A stretch of DNA of 64,000 bases. Source: Amblyornis subalaris. Its lineage: Eukaryota; Chordata; Aves; Passeriformes; Ptilonorhynchidae. Positions 36,717-50,149 of this stretch are shown here, in pieces. The stretch is from positions 380,156 through 444,155 of the forward strand of contig JACAXG010000028.1 of NCBI GenBank assembly GCA_018881555.1. The letters run 5' to 3'. Each line of letters begins with the position of its first letter. Position 1 is the first letter of the stretch. The notes below the pieces were generated by a model. The model searched no databases, was not told the DNA's origin, and worked only from the letters and a program-made list of their open reading frames with translations. The position numbers were made by a program, and so were the translations under genes.

Positions 36717-39144
36717 GCTGCCGATACAAATCACCCTTCCCTACCCAGTCTGTCTGGGAGAGCAAAAGCCTCAGAAAATCCTTAACCCCTGCACTTTCTC
36801 ATGGGAGAGGCACAGGGAACTCTTCCCTGTGCACATGGCACATGGTGTATCCTCAGGAGAGACACTTAAAATTCCTGCCAGGACACCAAGGTAGTGTTTG
36901 CCACAACGGAGCATCTCCCTGGCACAGAGAAGCCTGTGTGGGACCACAGCTGGNAGCAGCTGGCAGTGCCCCGGCCTGGGCTCATGCCCAGGTGCCCACA
37001 GACCCTTTGGGTCTGTCCTGCTGTGCCAGCAGGCTCTAAGCTCGCTGTCTCACTGTGCTCACTGCTGGGCTTCTGCCCCAGACAGGCGCCCACAGGGCCA
37101 CCACCTCTCNCGAGGCTATTGCTGAGCCCGCGCGGAGGCGGTGGCTGGGCAGCCCCACCTCGGCACCGTGGCCGGCTGGGGAGCCAGTCTGTGGCACTGC
37201 CGTGTCCCCCTAGGGCCAGCACAGACCATGTGCCCACAAGGGCTGCCGACACCGGCTCCTGACTGCCAGGACCGTGCCCTTGGCAGNGCCGCTCCTGCGG
37301 GCAGAGGCAATCCATCTCACCGCTTATCGCCGCGCTGCTCAGGCCTGATTTACTGCTAGTGGCAGTCAGCAACCTTTGCCATTTATATTCGGTGCCAAGC
37401 CTCAATTTACAGTATACTTTCTGCTTCAGTTCACCCCGGCCTCTATCTCCACCTTCCACATTAATGAAGGATATGCATGGAATTCGTCTTGGAATTTATT
37501 TAAAAACTATCAGCCATTCTGGCTTTAATACATTCCCTCAGCACAAAGCTCAATTTAAATGAAAATTAGCAAATTATGGATTGTCACCCAAGACAACACC
37601 CCATTTGGTCCTGCTGTACTGACAGTGTCCCCTGTGGCACAACCACAGCCAGGCACACAGGGAGCCACAGTCACAGATTGGGATAAAAGAAACATGCCTG
37701 GGAAAATAAAAATCTGTAACAGGAGCTGCCCCAAGTTTCATCAGGGCTTCAGGAAGAGTCTCCACTGTCACAGNTGGCAAAGCTGGCACCTCCCAGTGCC
37801 AGGGCCCCTGCACAGCTCCTGCCCTGATGCTGGGAAGATGCTGCCCTGCCTTTGGCTTCAACCCAGTAGCAGCAATCAGTGGTGCNTGCTGCTTTCCTTG
37901 AAAGAGTGTGGAAAATGGGTTTATAGCTAAAAAAGGAATTAAAATACTGAAGCAATAGGCCAGCAGTGAGTAGCACATAATCCCTGCAGAATAAGCAGAG
38001 CTAAAGAGCTGAAAGCAAAAAAGAGCATAAACAGAAAATCTGCAATTGTTGCACAGCTTTGCGTGCTAGGAACTGCTCCAGCACCTGCAGAGAGACCCCG
38101 GCCAGGGGCCAGCTCCTGCCCCCAGAACCCCAGGCACAGGGTCCAGCAGAGGGCCTGGGGGCTCTGCCCACACCAGTCAGGGATGCTTTGGGTGATGGGG
38201 GAGCCATGGGTGGGCTTGGAAGATGCCGCAGGGGAGTTGTGTGTGCAGAGAAATGATCTGTGTGGCCAGGCTGACAGAAGGGGGTCCTGCAGAGGCCTCC
38301 AGGAGAGCAGGGAGGCCCTCATNCACCCACCTGGGCGGAGGCAGGGATAGTGGGGTGGGTGGCAGAGTGGCTCCTATCCCAGTTGCATGAATCTATCAGT
38401 TTTCCTGCAGTTAAACAAGCAGGCTTGATGGTGTCATGTGCCCAGCACTGGAGCCAGCAGGGTGGCTGTGGCACAGTGACATCCACTGCTCCACCGGGGC
38501 TGGGCATGAGACCCCCGAGCAGCCAGGCTGGCAAGTGCTGAGCTCTGGGCCTGGGGGCAGCTCAGCGAGGGGCTCTGGCTGGGAACTCAGCTTGGTGGGG
38601 ATGCAAAGGTTCCAGAAGGCAGCTCCAGATGCTGCCCACCAGCCAAGGAAGGGCTGAGGCCACATGTGCTCGCTGATGTGGGAAGGGGGTTTCTGCACAA
38701 AGTCAGGAGCAAATGACAGATATTGCAGAAAAACCTGGTTTCCCACATTTTGCACCAATTTATACTCTTTTGGAGAGCCGACTATTGCTCCTTTGAAAAA
38801 GAGACAAAAGAAATATCATTGACAAGTTTTTCAGCCTCATTACAATATTCTGTAAAACAAATGTGCCAGTGTACCAGAAAATACAGATGTTGCAGCTGTC
38901 ATTTGGGATAACCTGATTATCCTTTTATTTCTAGCTTTGTTCAAAGTAAATTAGCTGTGGTAGTCTGTTGAGAGAGATAATGAGAGTCAGGCTAAACATC
39001 GGAATGTAGGAAGCATTGTCTAGGTCAGAGCCACACCAGGCTGCAGAGCCTGCTCATCCCACTGTGCCCAGGACCTTCTGCTCCCCTCCTAGAGCCACTG
39101 AGGATGATGATGAAATGCTGGTGAGAGATGAAGCTGGTGCAGAC

Positions 39145-39415
39145 TAGTGCGCGCTGCTGCGCCCACACTGCTGCCAGGAACGGGGTCCTTCCACCCCTGG
39201 AAAACGGGAGTCCCGCCTGCGGGCAGCTGTGCAGGCAGGATGTGGGCAGGCCACTGCGCAGAGCCAAAGCCCTTGCGGGATGCTCCCCGGCCGGACAGGG
39301 CTCCCTGGCCGTATGCTCCTTGCCGCGGAGGAGCTCTCCGTGGGAAGGTTTTCCCAGGGCTGGGGCAGGTTCGGGAGCAAGGCGCGGGTGCTGTGCCGCA
39401 GGTGCTGCCCCGTTG
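39145..39415. promoter_or_regulatory. CpG-rich cluster A, about 16 kb upstream of HS3ST4
   Basis: Roughly 22 CpGs fall in 270 bp (GTGCGCGCTGCTGCGCC at the left end, GCAAGGCGCGGG near the right). Several frames stay open through it on both strands, with no recognisable domain. It pairs with a second cluster 0.5 kb to the right. Confidence 0.4.
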
Positions 39416-39884
39416 GTGAGCTGGGCCTGGCCAGGGCTCCCTGCAGGGCTCCGACCTTCCCCCCACTCTGGCTCAACACTCAGGTTGAGAACTGCTTTGC
39501 TTCTGGGGTCTGATCCCAGTCTAATGAACAACTGGATCCAGCACACTCCGTGCACAGATTCAGTGCCTCCATCCCCGTTATTAACTCCACTCACTTTTTA
39601 AAAATTAAAAGTGAAGACATTTTCTTTGCAAGTCTGATGTTATTCTGGCAGCTGTTGAACGTCAGTCTTTGCAGAAGCTCATTCTTCTGAATCAGGCCAT
39701 AGTCAAATCTCTTTTTTCTAGATATTTAAAGCCCAAATGATTAGGTAATCCCGAATACAAATTAATAAAGCCTGAGGAAAAGGAAAACAAGCCACTTCAG
39801 CAAGGTCCCATCCCATATGTTCTGACAAAAATAATGCAAATAAAGGCAGGTGTAGGTGTGCAGCAGGACCAGAGCGTGACCTTG

Positions 39885-40170
39885 TCGACTTGGTTCACAC
39901 CCTTGGTTTGCCGGCGCTCTGTGCGACGTTTTCGGAGGGGTCCTCTCACTCCTCCAAAGGGGCTCTCGGGCTGCGGCACTTGCTCCAGGCTGGCTCCAGT
40001 ACCAGCTGCGAGCGGCGGATGCAGTGACGCCGTGTGGAGCCGCTGTCTGTAATTATCCTCTCGCCTCTTCTCCGAGACCCGGTGCGGGTTATTAAAGGGC
40101 CGGTGCCTGCTGGCGCTGCCGCAGCTCCCGCCCGGCTGACAGAGACCGGTCCCGGCCACCCTGGGACTGC
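39885..40170. promoter_or_regulatory. CpG-rich cluster B, about 17 kb upstream of HS3ST4
   Basis: Roughly 27 CpGs in about 280 bp, including GCCGGCGC, GCGACGTTTTCGG and GCGAGCGGCGG. AT-rich sequence of normal complexity flanks both sides (39600-39860 and 40195-40255). The arrangement of a CpG cluster set in an AT-rich, possibly conserved block resembles developmental enhancers or alternative promoters. No coding exon is visible. Confidence 0.42.
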
Positions 40171-41107
40171 TGGTGGGAGCCACCCCCGATCCTAATGGAA
40201 TTACAGGCCATCAAGTTTTTGCCGCCTTACAAATTCGTAGTAAATACCCATGAGCCTTCCCAAGGAGTGCAGCTGAGGGGTCGGGGGAGCAGAGGGGGGG
40301 CTGTGCCACCGGCACAGCAGAGGCATGTTGGGCTCAGCCCCGCAGCACCTGGGGATGCCAGCCTGCCCCTGGACCTGCTCTCTCTCCTGTGGGGCTCTGC
40401 AGGGAGGCTCCCAGCCAGGAAAGGTGAAGCACTGGCTCTGGACCAGCATGTGAAGGGAGCTCGGTAGTCTCAGGGTTTATTGGCACTGTGGGGAATTAGA
40501 GGGGGCAGGAGCAGCGCACAAGCACCACAGAGCAGGTGCTGAGCAATGCTGGGGCTGGACACTCCTCACCGAGCAGGGCTGGCTGCCCACATGCTCATAA
40601 ATATTCTCAATGCAGGCAAGACTGGCTGGGTTTTGATGGTGGTTTTGCTAGAGAGCTTTTGCAGGGATCTTTATCATTCAGTGTCTGTGTAAAACACTTT
40701 CCAGAGTCTAAATTCTGCTATAGAAAAACTATTTATCAAATGCCCCCCTCTGCTGATACACTGAGCAGGAGTTGCCAGCCCGTGCTGACAGCCAGCTCCA
40801 GGCAATATGATAGATACGTGGCTAATAATCAATCGATACTTTTGTTTAGGCCTCTGTCTATCAGTCTGGCATTGTGTGAACTAATTAGATGATAAAATGT
40901 GATGAATGTGTATTAAAGTCAGCTTCCTCCTGTTAGCACTCCAGGGACCCTTTCCATTTTCTAGCTGACCTTTTAGATCTCAGCTTTATTGTACGTGAAT
41001 GCAATTAAATCAATTTGTCAGATATTTGCATTGCTCCTGCTAGTTCAGAATTCAATTAGTCAGTGTCACTTTACTGTCCTTGTCAGCCTCTGCACCAGCT
41101 CAGGGGG

Positions 41108-41139
41108 AAAAAAAAAAAAACAAAAAAAAGCCCAAAAAA
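41108..41139. repeat. A-rich tract
   Basis: Thirteen A, one C and eight A, then GCCCAAAAAAG. An adenine-rich low-complexity stretch in intergenic DNA. No retrotransposed gene or SINE body is visible directly 5' of it, so I do not read it as a poly(A) tail. Confidence 0.8.
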
Positions 41140-44100
41140 GCCTGTTCAAACCAAACCAAATCATACCAAAGCCAGGCTCCTCTCTATGTGGCTCATTCCT
41201 CCATGGCTCACACTATTTCGCACTGCTGCCCCATGCCAGGGCAGCATCCCACCCAGTGCGTGGGGCTGTGATACCCAAGGTTCCCCCACGCCAGGGTCGA
41301 GGGGACCTGGCTGGAGCAGGCAGACCACTTGGGGCTGCGGGGGCAATTAGCAGGCTTGCCTTGTNGCCACTGCTCTGTGCCGAGTGAAATCTTGTCTGGC
41401 AAAATTATTCCCAGAAGCAGAACGAACCTGCAGCAGCCATCGCCACGCTACAAGGGTTTTAACAATATTCAAATGAGAGCCAACCTTGGCAATTATTTTT
41501 CTTCCTGCTGCTCTGAAGTGATGGCTCCTTTATCCATATTTTATCAGCCAGCAAGGAGCTCTGATAGTTAAGATTCTGTTGCTTGCTTAGATCCACAAGA
41601 GCACATCCTGCAAGTCTGTTTGAAATTAGCACACAGGAATGGGGCTCTGAGCCAGGGCTTGGTCTTTCCCCTCCCCATTGGAATGTGGAGTTACTCTTAA
41701 TGGTAGAGCTGGTAGAGGTGGGAGCTAGACCGATGCCCTCGCAGCAGCAACCCCTGCGCTTGGCTCCTTGGCGCTGCCTCCAGCCCCCTTCCCCAGCGGT
41801 GCCTCCACCCTCACCCCCAGCTGGTGCGTGGCAAGATGGGCACATCCATCCTCCACCTCCTTGGAGCTAAAAACTCAAATGAGGGAGTGCCAGCTCCAGG
41901 CACAGCCAGAATGCTGTATAATGCCCCTGCTCAGTCTGGACTGGGTTCAGCCTCATCAGTCCCCAATCCCAGCCCAAGGTCTGACCCAGACCTCCTGCTG
42001 CAGCACAGCTCTGTTCAAAGCCACCTTGGATGGGCTTCCAGGGAAGTTGTCTCTGGAAACCACCCGCGAAGGGCTCTGCAGGTATTTCCAGTGAGAAGCT
42101 ATTGCCAGGGCCTCCCAAAGTGGGGAAATGCCACTGGGGAGAGAACCAGTGAGGAGCTGGAGCAGGGGATGGGAGCTTCTGCCCTCCTGCTTTGAGTAAC
42201 AACCAAGAGAGGGGAGATGAAGCTTGTGGTTTCTAATGTTTGGATGAGAGGAGTTTTGCTTGCACAAGCTCACCTTCCTCCTCTGAGCTCTGACTGGGAT
42301 ATGAATATCTGAGCCATGGCAGGTATAATTAACAGATGGAACTGGCTAATTACGTCCTTTGTGTGTGCGCAGAAGACGCAACTGTTAATTGCTGTTTGCA
42401 CATTTATTATTCTGAGCACTGGGGCCGCTGGCGTTTACTGTGACATGTGCCCTGTTCAAAAACAAACACACCGTGCTCCTGTCTGCGCTCTGGTACGATT
42501 TAAGGCCTAATGAATCTCAGCTGCTCTGCTGCCCTGCGTTTTGAGGCGGTGCTTGGAGGGAGGGTGCCAGTGGCAGCCCCCAGGCCCCTCAGCCAGCAGT
42601 GATGGAGCTGGGGCCTGGCTGCACGGTGGGGACAGCACTCCAGGCTGTGCAGGGGAATAGGTTCATAGAGAACCAGCCATTGCCCCACTGCTGGTATCAC
42701 AGGGCTGCGAGTGCTCTACACTGAGCTCCAGAGGCCAAACTTCACAGGGTTCTTCTAGAGATGGCTCAGGAGCCAACGCAGAAACCCTGGACATTTATGG
42801 GACTATCCTCAGGTGCCACTCAGTGTCTGCTCTGGAAGAGCTGAGAACAACTGCANGTCATGAGTTGCATCCAAAATCCCCACCATGATTTGGAGCATCC
42901 ACCATGCTGAAGCCTCTTCACTTCACAGCAGGTCCCAGCCCTTGCCTCATCCCCACCTCTGATGCAAATGCAGCAGCAGGAGCAAAACTTCCCATCGGGG
43001 GCAGACTCCTCTGGAGCCTCTCTCAGCTTCAGGCAAGGGCTGACCTGTCTGATGAGAAGCGGCCCCACATGCTGGGGGTGGATAGGGGGGGCTCCAGGGA
43101 CCGAGGAGGGGAACCTCAGCACAGCCTCAGTCTCAGCTGGGCACAGGATGAGCCGGGATGGAGCACAACCCACAGTGAAGCCAGGTATGGCTGGAAAAGC
43201 CACCCTGCCTCTCTCTGCCTCTCTAAAATATAACTAGGAAAATAACAACTATGCTTTCAAAAGGAATGGTTAAGTCTCAAGTCTTGAATAAGTGTTTGTT
43301 TGAGATCAGTGCTTGGAGCTCGACAGTTTGTTATATAAACATTGGGGATGAGTAGCACAGGAATTTCTACCTTTTCTATTAAAGAGTTGAGATGTAATTC
43401 AATGAGCACACTTTCACCAACGGATCTGAGCTAACAATCTCCAGGTGAATGCATTCCTTTGGGATTGCAGAAAGCTGTTTCTGTTATTCCCAGAGGAGCA
43501 GGACATGCTGCACAAACCTGCGCTCCTCGACTTGCCAGAGGTGAGAGAGCAATGCCCCATTGGCACAACGAGGGTCAGAAACAACCACAGGAGAAACAAG
43601 GGAACCCAAGCCAACACCCCTGGGGTGAGTAGGTCTGGGAGTGCAGGGTTTCCCTGTTCCCTGGTGAGGGAAGCCAGCCACTGCTTTCCCATGGGAATTG
43701 CAGATCATTGCCATCCACCTGTCCCCTCCTTCAAATGTCCAACTGCTTGCGCTGAGCACTGAAATACCTGGGGAGGTCAAGGGATGACCTGCACAAATGA
43801 GACACAGTTGCCTTCTGTGCACACCTGGTGAGCATGTTCTGTGCTGAACACTGACGAGTGCCGCTGTTTGGGAGAGCCAGGCATTGGTGTGCCACACACT
43901 TTTGAAAACGTCCTGCATGAAGCATGGGGACCCCAGGTATCAAAAGCAATCTCTTCGATCTGACCCCACTAGTGAAATTATGGATTGGAAGTTTCAAAAA
44001 GCTTGGAAATGCAGAAGTCAAGTTTCTAATGCTGATGTTGACTCAGGCCCAATTGAATTTAACTTGTCCATTTTACATAATATGTCTTGATACACACTTT

Positions 44101-44614
44101 GTCATAGAATTCAAAATAGGAAATATTTACTGTGCAAAGATGATGAATTTGTGTTCCTGTTACAAATACATATTTTACACGCCTTTGACTGATGACTTTC
44201 AGAGCCCAGTGTAGTGTTGTGATGCTGGTTTATATTTTCAGAGCAGAGAAAAGGAGGGGCAACATGGGCAAGAAGGAATAAAACCCACAAAAGACCTTGG
44301 CATTAAACTGCCTCAGAGCCTGTATTACTGCCTGCCCAGGGCATGTCTCTGTGTGTAGGTTGGCAGCTCAGCAAAGCCTCTGGCCCACGGTCATGGAAGC
44401 TGCTGGAGCTGGTTGGACCCCACTGCAGTGATTTCAGGGGGCCTGGGGGGAGATTCCTGGCTTGGGGCTGATCAGACCCAAAGTTGGGGTCCTACAGAAA
44501 GGGAGAGGCTGTGGAGCAGGGGACAGGAACCAGTGCTGAGATGTTCAGGCAGGAAATGTTTAAGCTCTTTTCAACTAATTAAATTAAAATATCAAGGAAG
44601 CAACAAATGCTGTA

Positions 44615-44660
44615 ACTGTTTCTTTATTTCCTTTTTCTTTTTTTTTTTTATTTCTTCATT
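44615..44660. repeat. T-rich tract
   Basis: TTTCTTTATTTCCTTTTTCT continues into a ten-T run and TATTTCTTCATTT. Low complexity; no element body abuts it on either side that I can recognise. Confidence 0.75.
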
Positions 44661-47600
44661 TAAAGACTCCAAAGTTGGTCCTGGGTACGTATAAACTTAT
44701 TCAGTATCAACCTGGTCATTTGGATAAAATATGGATAAATTATTGACCAAAAGTGGGATCTTCTGCTCTCAGAAGGTCCCAGAGGTGCAGGATCTGTGGG
44801 GAGGATTTGGGAGGTTGATGGAAGGTGGCTGAAGGAGAATGGGGCGAACTCCCACATGGCAATGCCCTGCTTCTCTCCCAGCACCCTGCACTGCCCTCCA
44901 TCCCAGGGGGGCACAAGAGCTGCCTGTGGGCTCCAGCAGCACCTCCCAGCACCGTGCAGGGACTGTCCACAGGCTCCATCGCCTGCCTGTCCCCTGTCTG
45001 TGCACAGGGAGCTGTTCATTATTCCAGCTGGTCCCGCTGCGATAAATGTTTTCCGGAGGTCAGTTCTAAATGTCCTCTTGCAGAGCCTGCTCCCGTCGAT
45101 CCCTCCCGCACCACTGGGCAGAGCTTTTCACTGTGCCGGAAGAATTACAATTCTGCACCACAGAAGGAGGAAACAGAGCTATTAATTTCCTCACAAGTCT
45201 GCAGGGCACTTCCAGGACGGATGCTGCCTTCAGCAAATGCTGCTCATTTCTGGATGGGAGTGCTTGCACCAGTCAGGTCCCCAGCACCACCCTACACCTC
45301 CCCCATGAGGGACCTCATGATGGGCCACACACAGTGTGCCTAGGCAGGAGAGAGGGACAAGAGGGAGAGCTGAGCCCCAGGACAAGACCCTCCTCTGACC
45401 GAGGGGGCTGGAGCAGGGATGGGTTACACACCTGGCAGCCAGGAACACCAGGCAGGGGAAGGGCAGAATGCAGGGTGGGTAGAATTGTCTAAACACCCCA
45501 ATTCTTATAACTGAAGCAATTGTGAATCATTTGAAATGCCAAAATCTTGACAGGATAATGAGTTAAACCCAAATGTGAATCCAACTATGTCTTGGGGTGC
45601 CACTCGGTGACAGCCACCGCAACACATGCCTGGAGCACGGGAGGAGCAGGGGAAGCTGACCTGCCAGCTCAGGAGGTTCCCACTGCCCTCGGGGGGCTGT
45701 CCCCATCTGAGCAGGCTGGTACTGCAGGGGCTGGCATGAGGCTGGTCCCCTCATGCCACAGACAGGGCAAGGCAGAGCTGCAGCACTGTGAGGACCTGTG
45801 CAGCCAGGTGTGGTGAGCAGGGTCCCCTGAACCCATCCAGCCCCTCACCTTCTCTCAGGGGCTCTTGACTGGCCCTTGCTGGGGGAGGACGTGGTCATGG
45901 GCTGCCGGGGCCCAGCCTGTACCGGTACCCTGTGCCCATGAATGCCAGGTGAGGAGGTATTTCCCTCGCTGCCTGCTCCTGCGGCAGCTGGGCTGGCTGC
46001 TCCCACAGCTCCTGCCCCGTGGCCCTTCTAACAGTGACCCCAGTTCTGCACTCAGCTGGTTATTGCTGTGTGGTGGGAGCAGGNATGTGCAGGGCAATAG
46101 TCACACCATCAGTAGTGCTGGCAAGATATATGTCCACAACTTTCCCTCCAGCCCTGCCCCTTTAGCTCACACGCTGGCAGCAGCTCTGTAATTGCCTTGG
46201 ATGGCTGGAATGAGGAGGCCAGGCCACCGCGTATGGGCCATCAGGTATGGGTTGGCTGCCGCAGGCATGTGCAGCTACCTTGGGGATTAGTGAGCACCGA
46301 TGGCACCAGGCAGGTCCCACACAGGGCCCCAGCAATAAGTAGCTGCTGGTGCCACCAGGACAGGGCCAGACAGGGTTCTGCTGCTGCTCAGAGCCAGAAG
46401 CCAAATGCCGGTGGCAGGGACGTGGCTCAGCACATGGCAGACACATTTCCAGGACAGGTCAGTGGGGTTGACTCTGGGGTGCCTGGTAAGTACCCAGTGA
46501 GTCCCTGTCTGTTATCTCATGGTCCCCTGTCCCAAACCTTCACTCTCACACAACTACACGAGGCTGTCTGCCAAGCAAGTCAATACAAATCAATCAATGT
46601 TTGCGCCCTCTCAATAACTCTATTACACCCTCAAGGACAGANCTAAACCACCCAAATGGGCCTGAAGCAGCTGCTGTGCTGCCAGCAGAGCAAGTGCGCC
46701 AGAGACTGTAAATCACGCAACATTAATATTGTCACTGACAATGAAAATCTCCGTATCGCCACGTCTGCCCGCCGGCTGTGGCCTTCAGATGTGCTTCATA
46801 AGCACCCACGCTCCTGCATCCGCAGCAGAGGGTGGGTAAGGGACACGGCGCAGGCTGGGGCCGCAGTGCCTTTGCCAGGCAGCCGAATCCAGGCAGCATT
46901 GCCAGGCCTGTGCCGGTGAGTGAGGGGTGCGCCAGGGCCAGCCCTGGCCTTGTGGCTGGGCAGGGTTTAGGGAGCTCACCCAGCATTGCTCACCCTGAAC
47001 TCCCAGAGGCTTGGAGGATGAGCAGTGACCCCTGGGGTTATGCGAACACAACCTTCTCTGACAAATGTGGAAGGACAGAAGCCTTTAGACCCATCACATG
47101 TCCTCCAGCCCCAGCTCTGCTCTGGGCTCCCAGCCCTGCCCACAACACAAGGGAGAGTTTTGCTTGGCCAAAATTCAGAGCAGGGCGGTGCATCCTCAAG
47201 ATGTCTGGAATCTGCAGAGCAGCAGAGGCAGGAGGAGAAGAGGGCACAATGGCTGCAGAGAGTTGACAGAGACTTGCACACGAGTCTCCTGGCTCCAGTG
47301 AGAAGGGCTGGGCTGAGGGCCACAGCACTGAGGCATCGCCAGCTGGAGTTGGAACAGAGAGTGAAGGAGAAGCCCCAGAGCAGCAGGGCCTCTGCTTTCC
47401 CTCCGATATTATGCAAAGTGCAGAGCTGGGAGATTGATGGGACATGCATAGACCTGCTGATGGAGGTGGCTGAGCCTGGGCTCGGAGGATGCAGAGGGAG
47501 ATGAAGCACTTCGGAGCATGGCAGAGAGGAGGAGCCGACAATCAGTGAGGCTGCCTGGCCCGGAGCCCTCCCTGCCCATCGGGACCGAGAGCACGAGCTG

Positions 47601-50149
47601 CCCGAGCCCACCGCGCCAGCACTGCTGGCGCTGGCTGCTCCTCTCAGCCGGAGTGACACGGCCTCCTATGGCCCCACCAGCCTCACACTGCCAGGATTCA
47701 GGCCAGGACAGCATCGCTTTTGGCATTCTTTACATGTACAAGACACTATTAGAGCCACAGCTTCAGAGTCAGCCCAGTGGGACAGAAAGGTCAGAAGACA
47801 TTCTGTAGCTTGTAAATAAATAATAATAAATTACCATGTTTGAGCACACTCAGGAATGCCTCTGTGTGCAGAAACATCAGGCTGGATTAGTGCACAGCAG
47901 TGACATGGGGACAGGAGGGTGCTGCCACCGCTGCCTCTCTGCCTGCAGCAAAGGGCACGTCCTGCCACTCTGGCATCTCTGCCACGGCTGAGGTGTCACT
48001 GTCACGCAATGGGCAGCACCACACTGCCCCGCTCCTCCCAAATGTGTCCAAGAGACACCACCTCAGTCCAAGAGTGTCCCAGCCCAAGGGAGCAGAGTTG
48101 GGTCTTGAGGGGCAGAGGCGCCTTCAGCAAGACACTTGTCCCTCGCAGGGACAAGGCCAAAGGCAGTGCTCCCAAAGGGTCCCAGGAGAGATGAGGAGAG
48201 GGGCCTGCAGAGATGAGCCCTCCACTCCTGCAAGTTTTAGAGAAAGCTAGAGCTCATTCTCCCCTCGTCCCACAGCTCCTTAGCCCTGGCAGCTGCTCCA
48301 TCCATCGAGTGCCTGCTCGAGGTCTATACAAGCATTCATATGGAAAAGATCTACTCCTTTGAGTCATTTTTCATTAGTTGCAATACTACTGAGCAAAGCA
48401 GGGCTGGTTTTGTAAATTAAAATGGGTTGCAGTTCAATACAGAATACTTCATTTGCAGCCAAGTTAAATAAGAGAATCGACATAAATATAATGCAATTAC
48501 TTTTGCTACTTTCATAATGCCTTTATGAGGCAGATAACCATCCCCATGAATACATTATCCCTCAGTATCTCTGCATCATTTCTGGACTTAACTCTTTTGA
48601 GTAGTATCAGAAGAATGGATACATTTAATTAAGTATCTTATTTTAGAAGTCAATTTTACAATGATCAGGAAGCAGTATCTTTAATTTTCAGTCATAGAAA
48701 AGGCTTTCTTTCTGCCTCCCAACTGTTGTAATTTTAAGAATGCAGACTTGAACAGAACCACTACATGTGCGTGTCTTGAAGGAGAAGCTGTATGGCCTGG
48801 GTGTCCCCCTGTCAGCCCCAGGCAGGGGAGGGCTCCCGGGGCCCCCCCTGTGCCGACTGCCGCTGGCTGCCAGCTCGGCTGCAGTCCTGGGTGGCAGCGC
48901 CTGCTCTCCCGCTCTGTGAGGGGACCCCGTGCAATGACCAGCGATGGAACAGCGTGTCCCCACAGGCGGAGACACTGGCTGGAACCCGGGGCCGCGGGGA
49001 AGCAGAGCCCTTCACTGGGCTGGGCATAACATCCTCCCTTGTCGGGGGTGCTCAGCGCCCAGCGGTGGGTCCTGACGAACTGCGGGGGCTGGGATGCACA
49101 ACAAGACTGGAGGGCAGCACAGGAGCCGGCACTCTGCTTTGATGATACATTACACTTACCACAGCTTTTTTATGTTTCTGCTGCCTTTACAATTAATTCT
49201 CAGCGCTCCAGCTATCACCTGCTGCACCCCAGCCCACCTTCACCAGCTCCCTTCATTAGCAGGGACTTCTACTCAGCACAGAGCTAATTGCAGGTTTCCT
49301 GAGACAAAGGCAAGTTTGACAAAGCAAATTTCTAAGAGGATTGTTGTATTTATGTTCTTCTTAGCAAACATTTTGTGTGGGGACCAGGAGAGATGTGACA
49401 GGGCAGGGAGGTGGGATGGTGACAAGGGAGAGGGAGCATAAGGACCCCTCAAGCTGTGCCTTGGGTGGAGGCAGGGAGGGGAGAGGTGGAGGCTGGCCCC
49501 AGCCCCTACCCCAGCTGCTCTGGGCCCTCCCAGCTCTTCCACATCCCCTTCTGTGCAGAGCCAGCATTGAGGGGTGACAGCCTGGGCACTGTCTCAGGAG
49601 CCTGACTCCATCGTGAGGGAAACCACAGAGCTGTTCAGGCTGGAAACAGCATTTCAGGGGCAGATGTTCAGTGGTGACAAGAAGTATCTTATTTTTAAAA
49701 ATTCCTTGAAAAGCATAAACCTTAATTAAATTAAGAACATGTCAGTCTTGCTTAAGAGCCCCCACAGGCAGGAAGGCCCGAGAAGGCCCTGCTTGCCCAG
49801 AGGGACCCGCTGCAGATGCAGCTGGGGCTGCTCCGGGCTGCCCTGTGATAGGCTTTGAGAGCAGGGGATGCTGTGTGCATGCTAAAACCTGCTCACGTCA
49901 CCCTGTTTCACTCCAGTCTTAAAATACAGAGTGCAGAGAGAGAACCAAATCCCTGAAACTGGACTAAAACTCTTTTGAAATGTGCTTGGTACAAGAGCAG
50001 ATGGAATCTGTCTCCTCTGGGAGGGGCCTCTGCAGGCACATTCTCTATATTTGATTTTACATCACTAGCTATTTTAGACTTGCAATGCCGCTTCTCCACG
50101 AGCAGCCAATAAAAATATCCTGTGGCAAGCACTGGTTTTCCTACCTCTG

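Larger units (their letters stand above)
30681..39144. other. Intergenic segment, no gene seen
   Basis: GC-rich low-copy DNA with a pyrimidine-rich stretch (31430-31610) and a mildly CpG-rich patch at 37110-37350. An AT-rich normal-complexity block at 38690-38990 and another at 37380-37570 are candidate conserved non-coding elements. The longest frames (36866-37459 minus, 33646-34143 minus) carry no recognisable domain. Confidence 0.55.
40171..50149. other. Intergenic segment, no gene seen
   Basis: Alternating GC-rich and AT-rich blocks. AT-rich blocks of normal complexity at 40590-41060, 43220-43440, 44020-44220 and 48330-48700 could be conserved elements. A 7-bp-arm palindrome ATTGTCACTGACAAT lies at 46728-46742. 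The longest frame (46976-47659 minus, 227 codons) contains an unassigned base-free but motif-free translation and overlaps a 159-codon plus frame, so I do not call it. Confidence 0.55.

Noticed and set aside
41108..41139. A-rich tract as a possible retrocopy poly(A) tail
   Set aside because: No processed-gene or SINE sequence precedes it and no target duplication is visible.
42962..42969. Exact POU octamer ATGCAAAT (also at 39834-39841; reverse at 11203-11210)
   Set aside because: About two exact octamers are expected by chance in a window of this size on both strands; four is not a notable excess.
46728..46742. Palindrome ATTGTCACTGACAAT
   Set aside because: A 7-bp-arm palindrome is expected about four times by chance in 64 kb. 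It lies in a moderately AT-rich block that may be conserved, but the palindrome alone is not evidence.
46976..47659. A 227-codon minus-strand frame
   Set aside because: No recognisable domain or motif; a 159-codon plus-strand frame and a second minus frame overlap it. Typical of GC-rich noncoding DNA.
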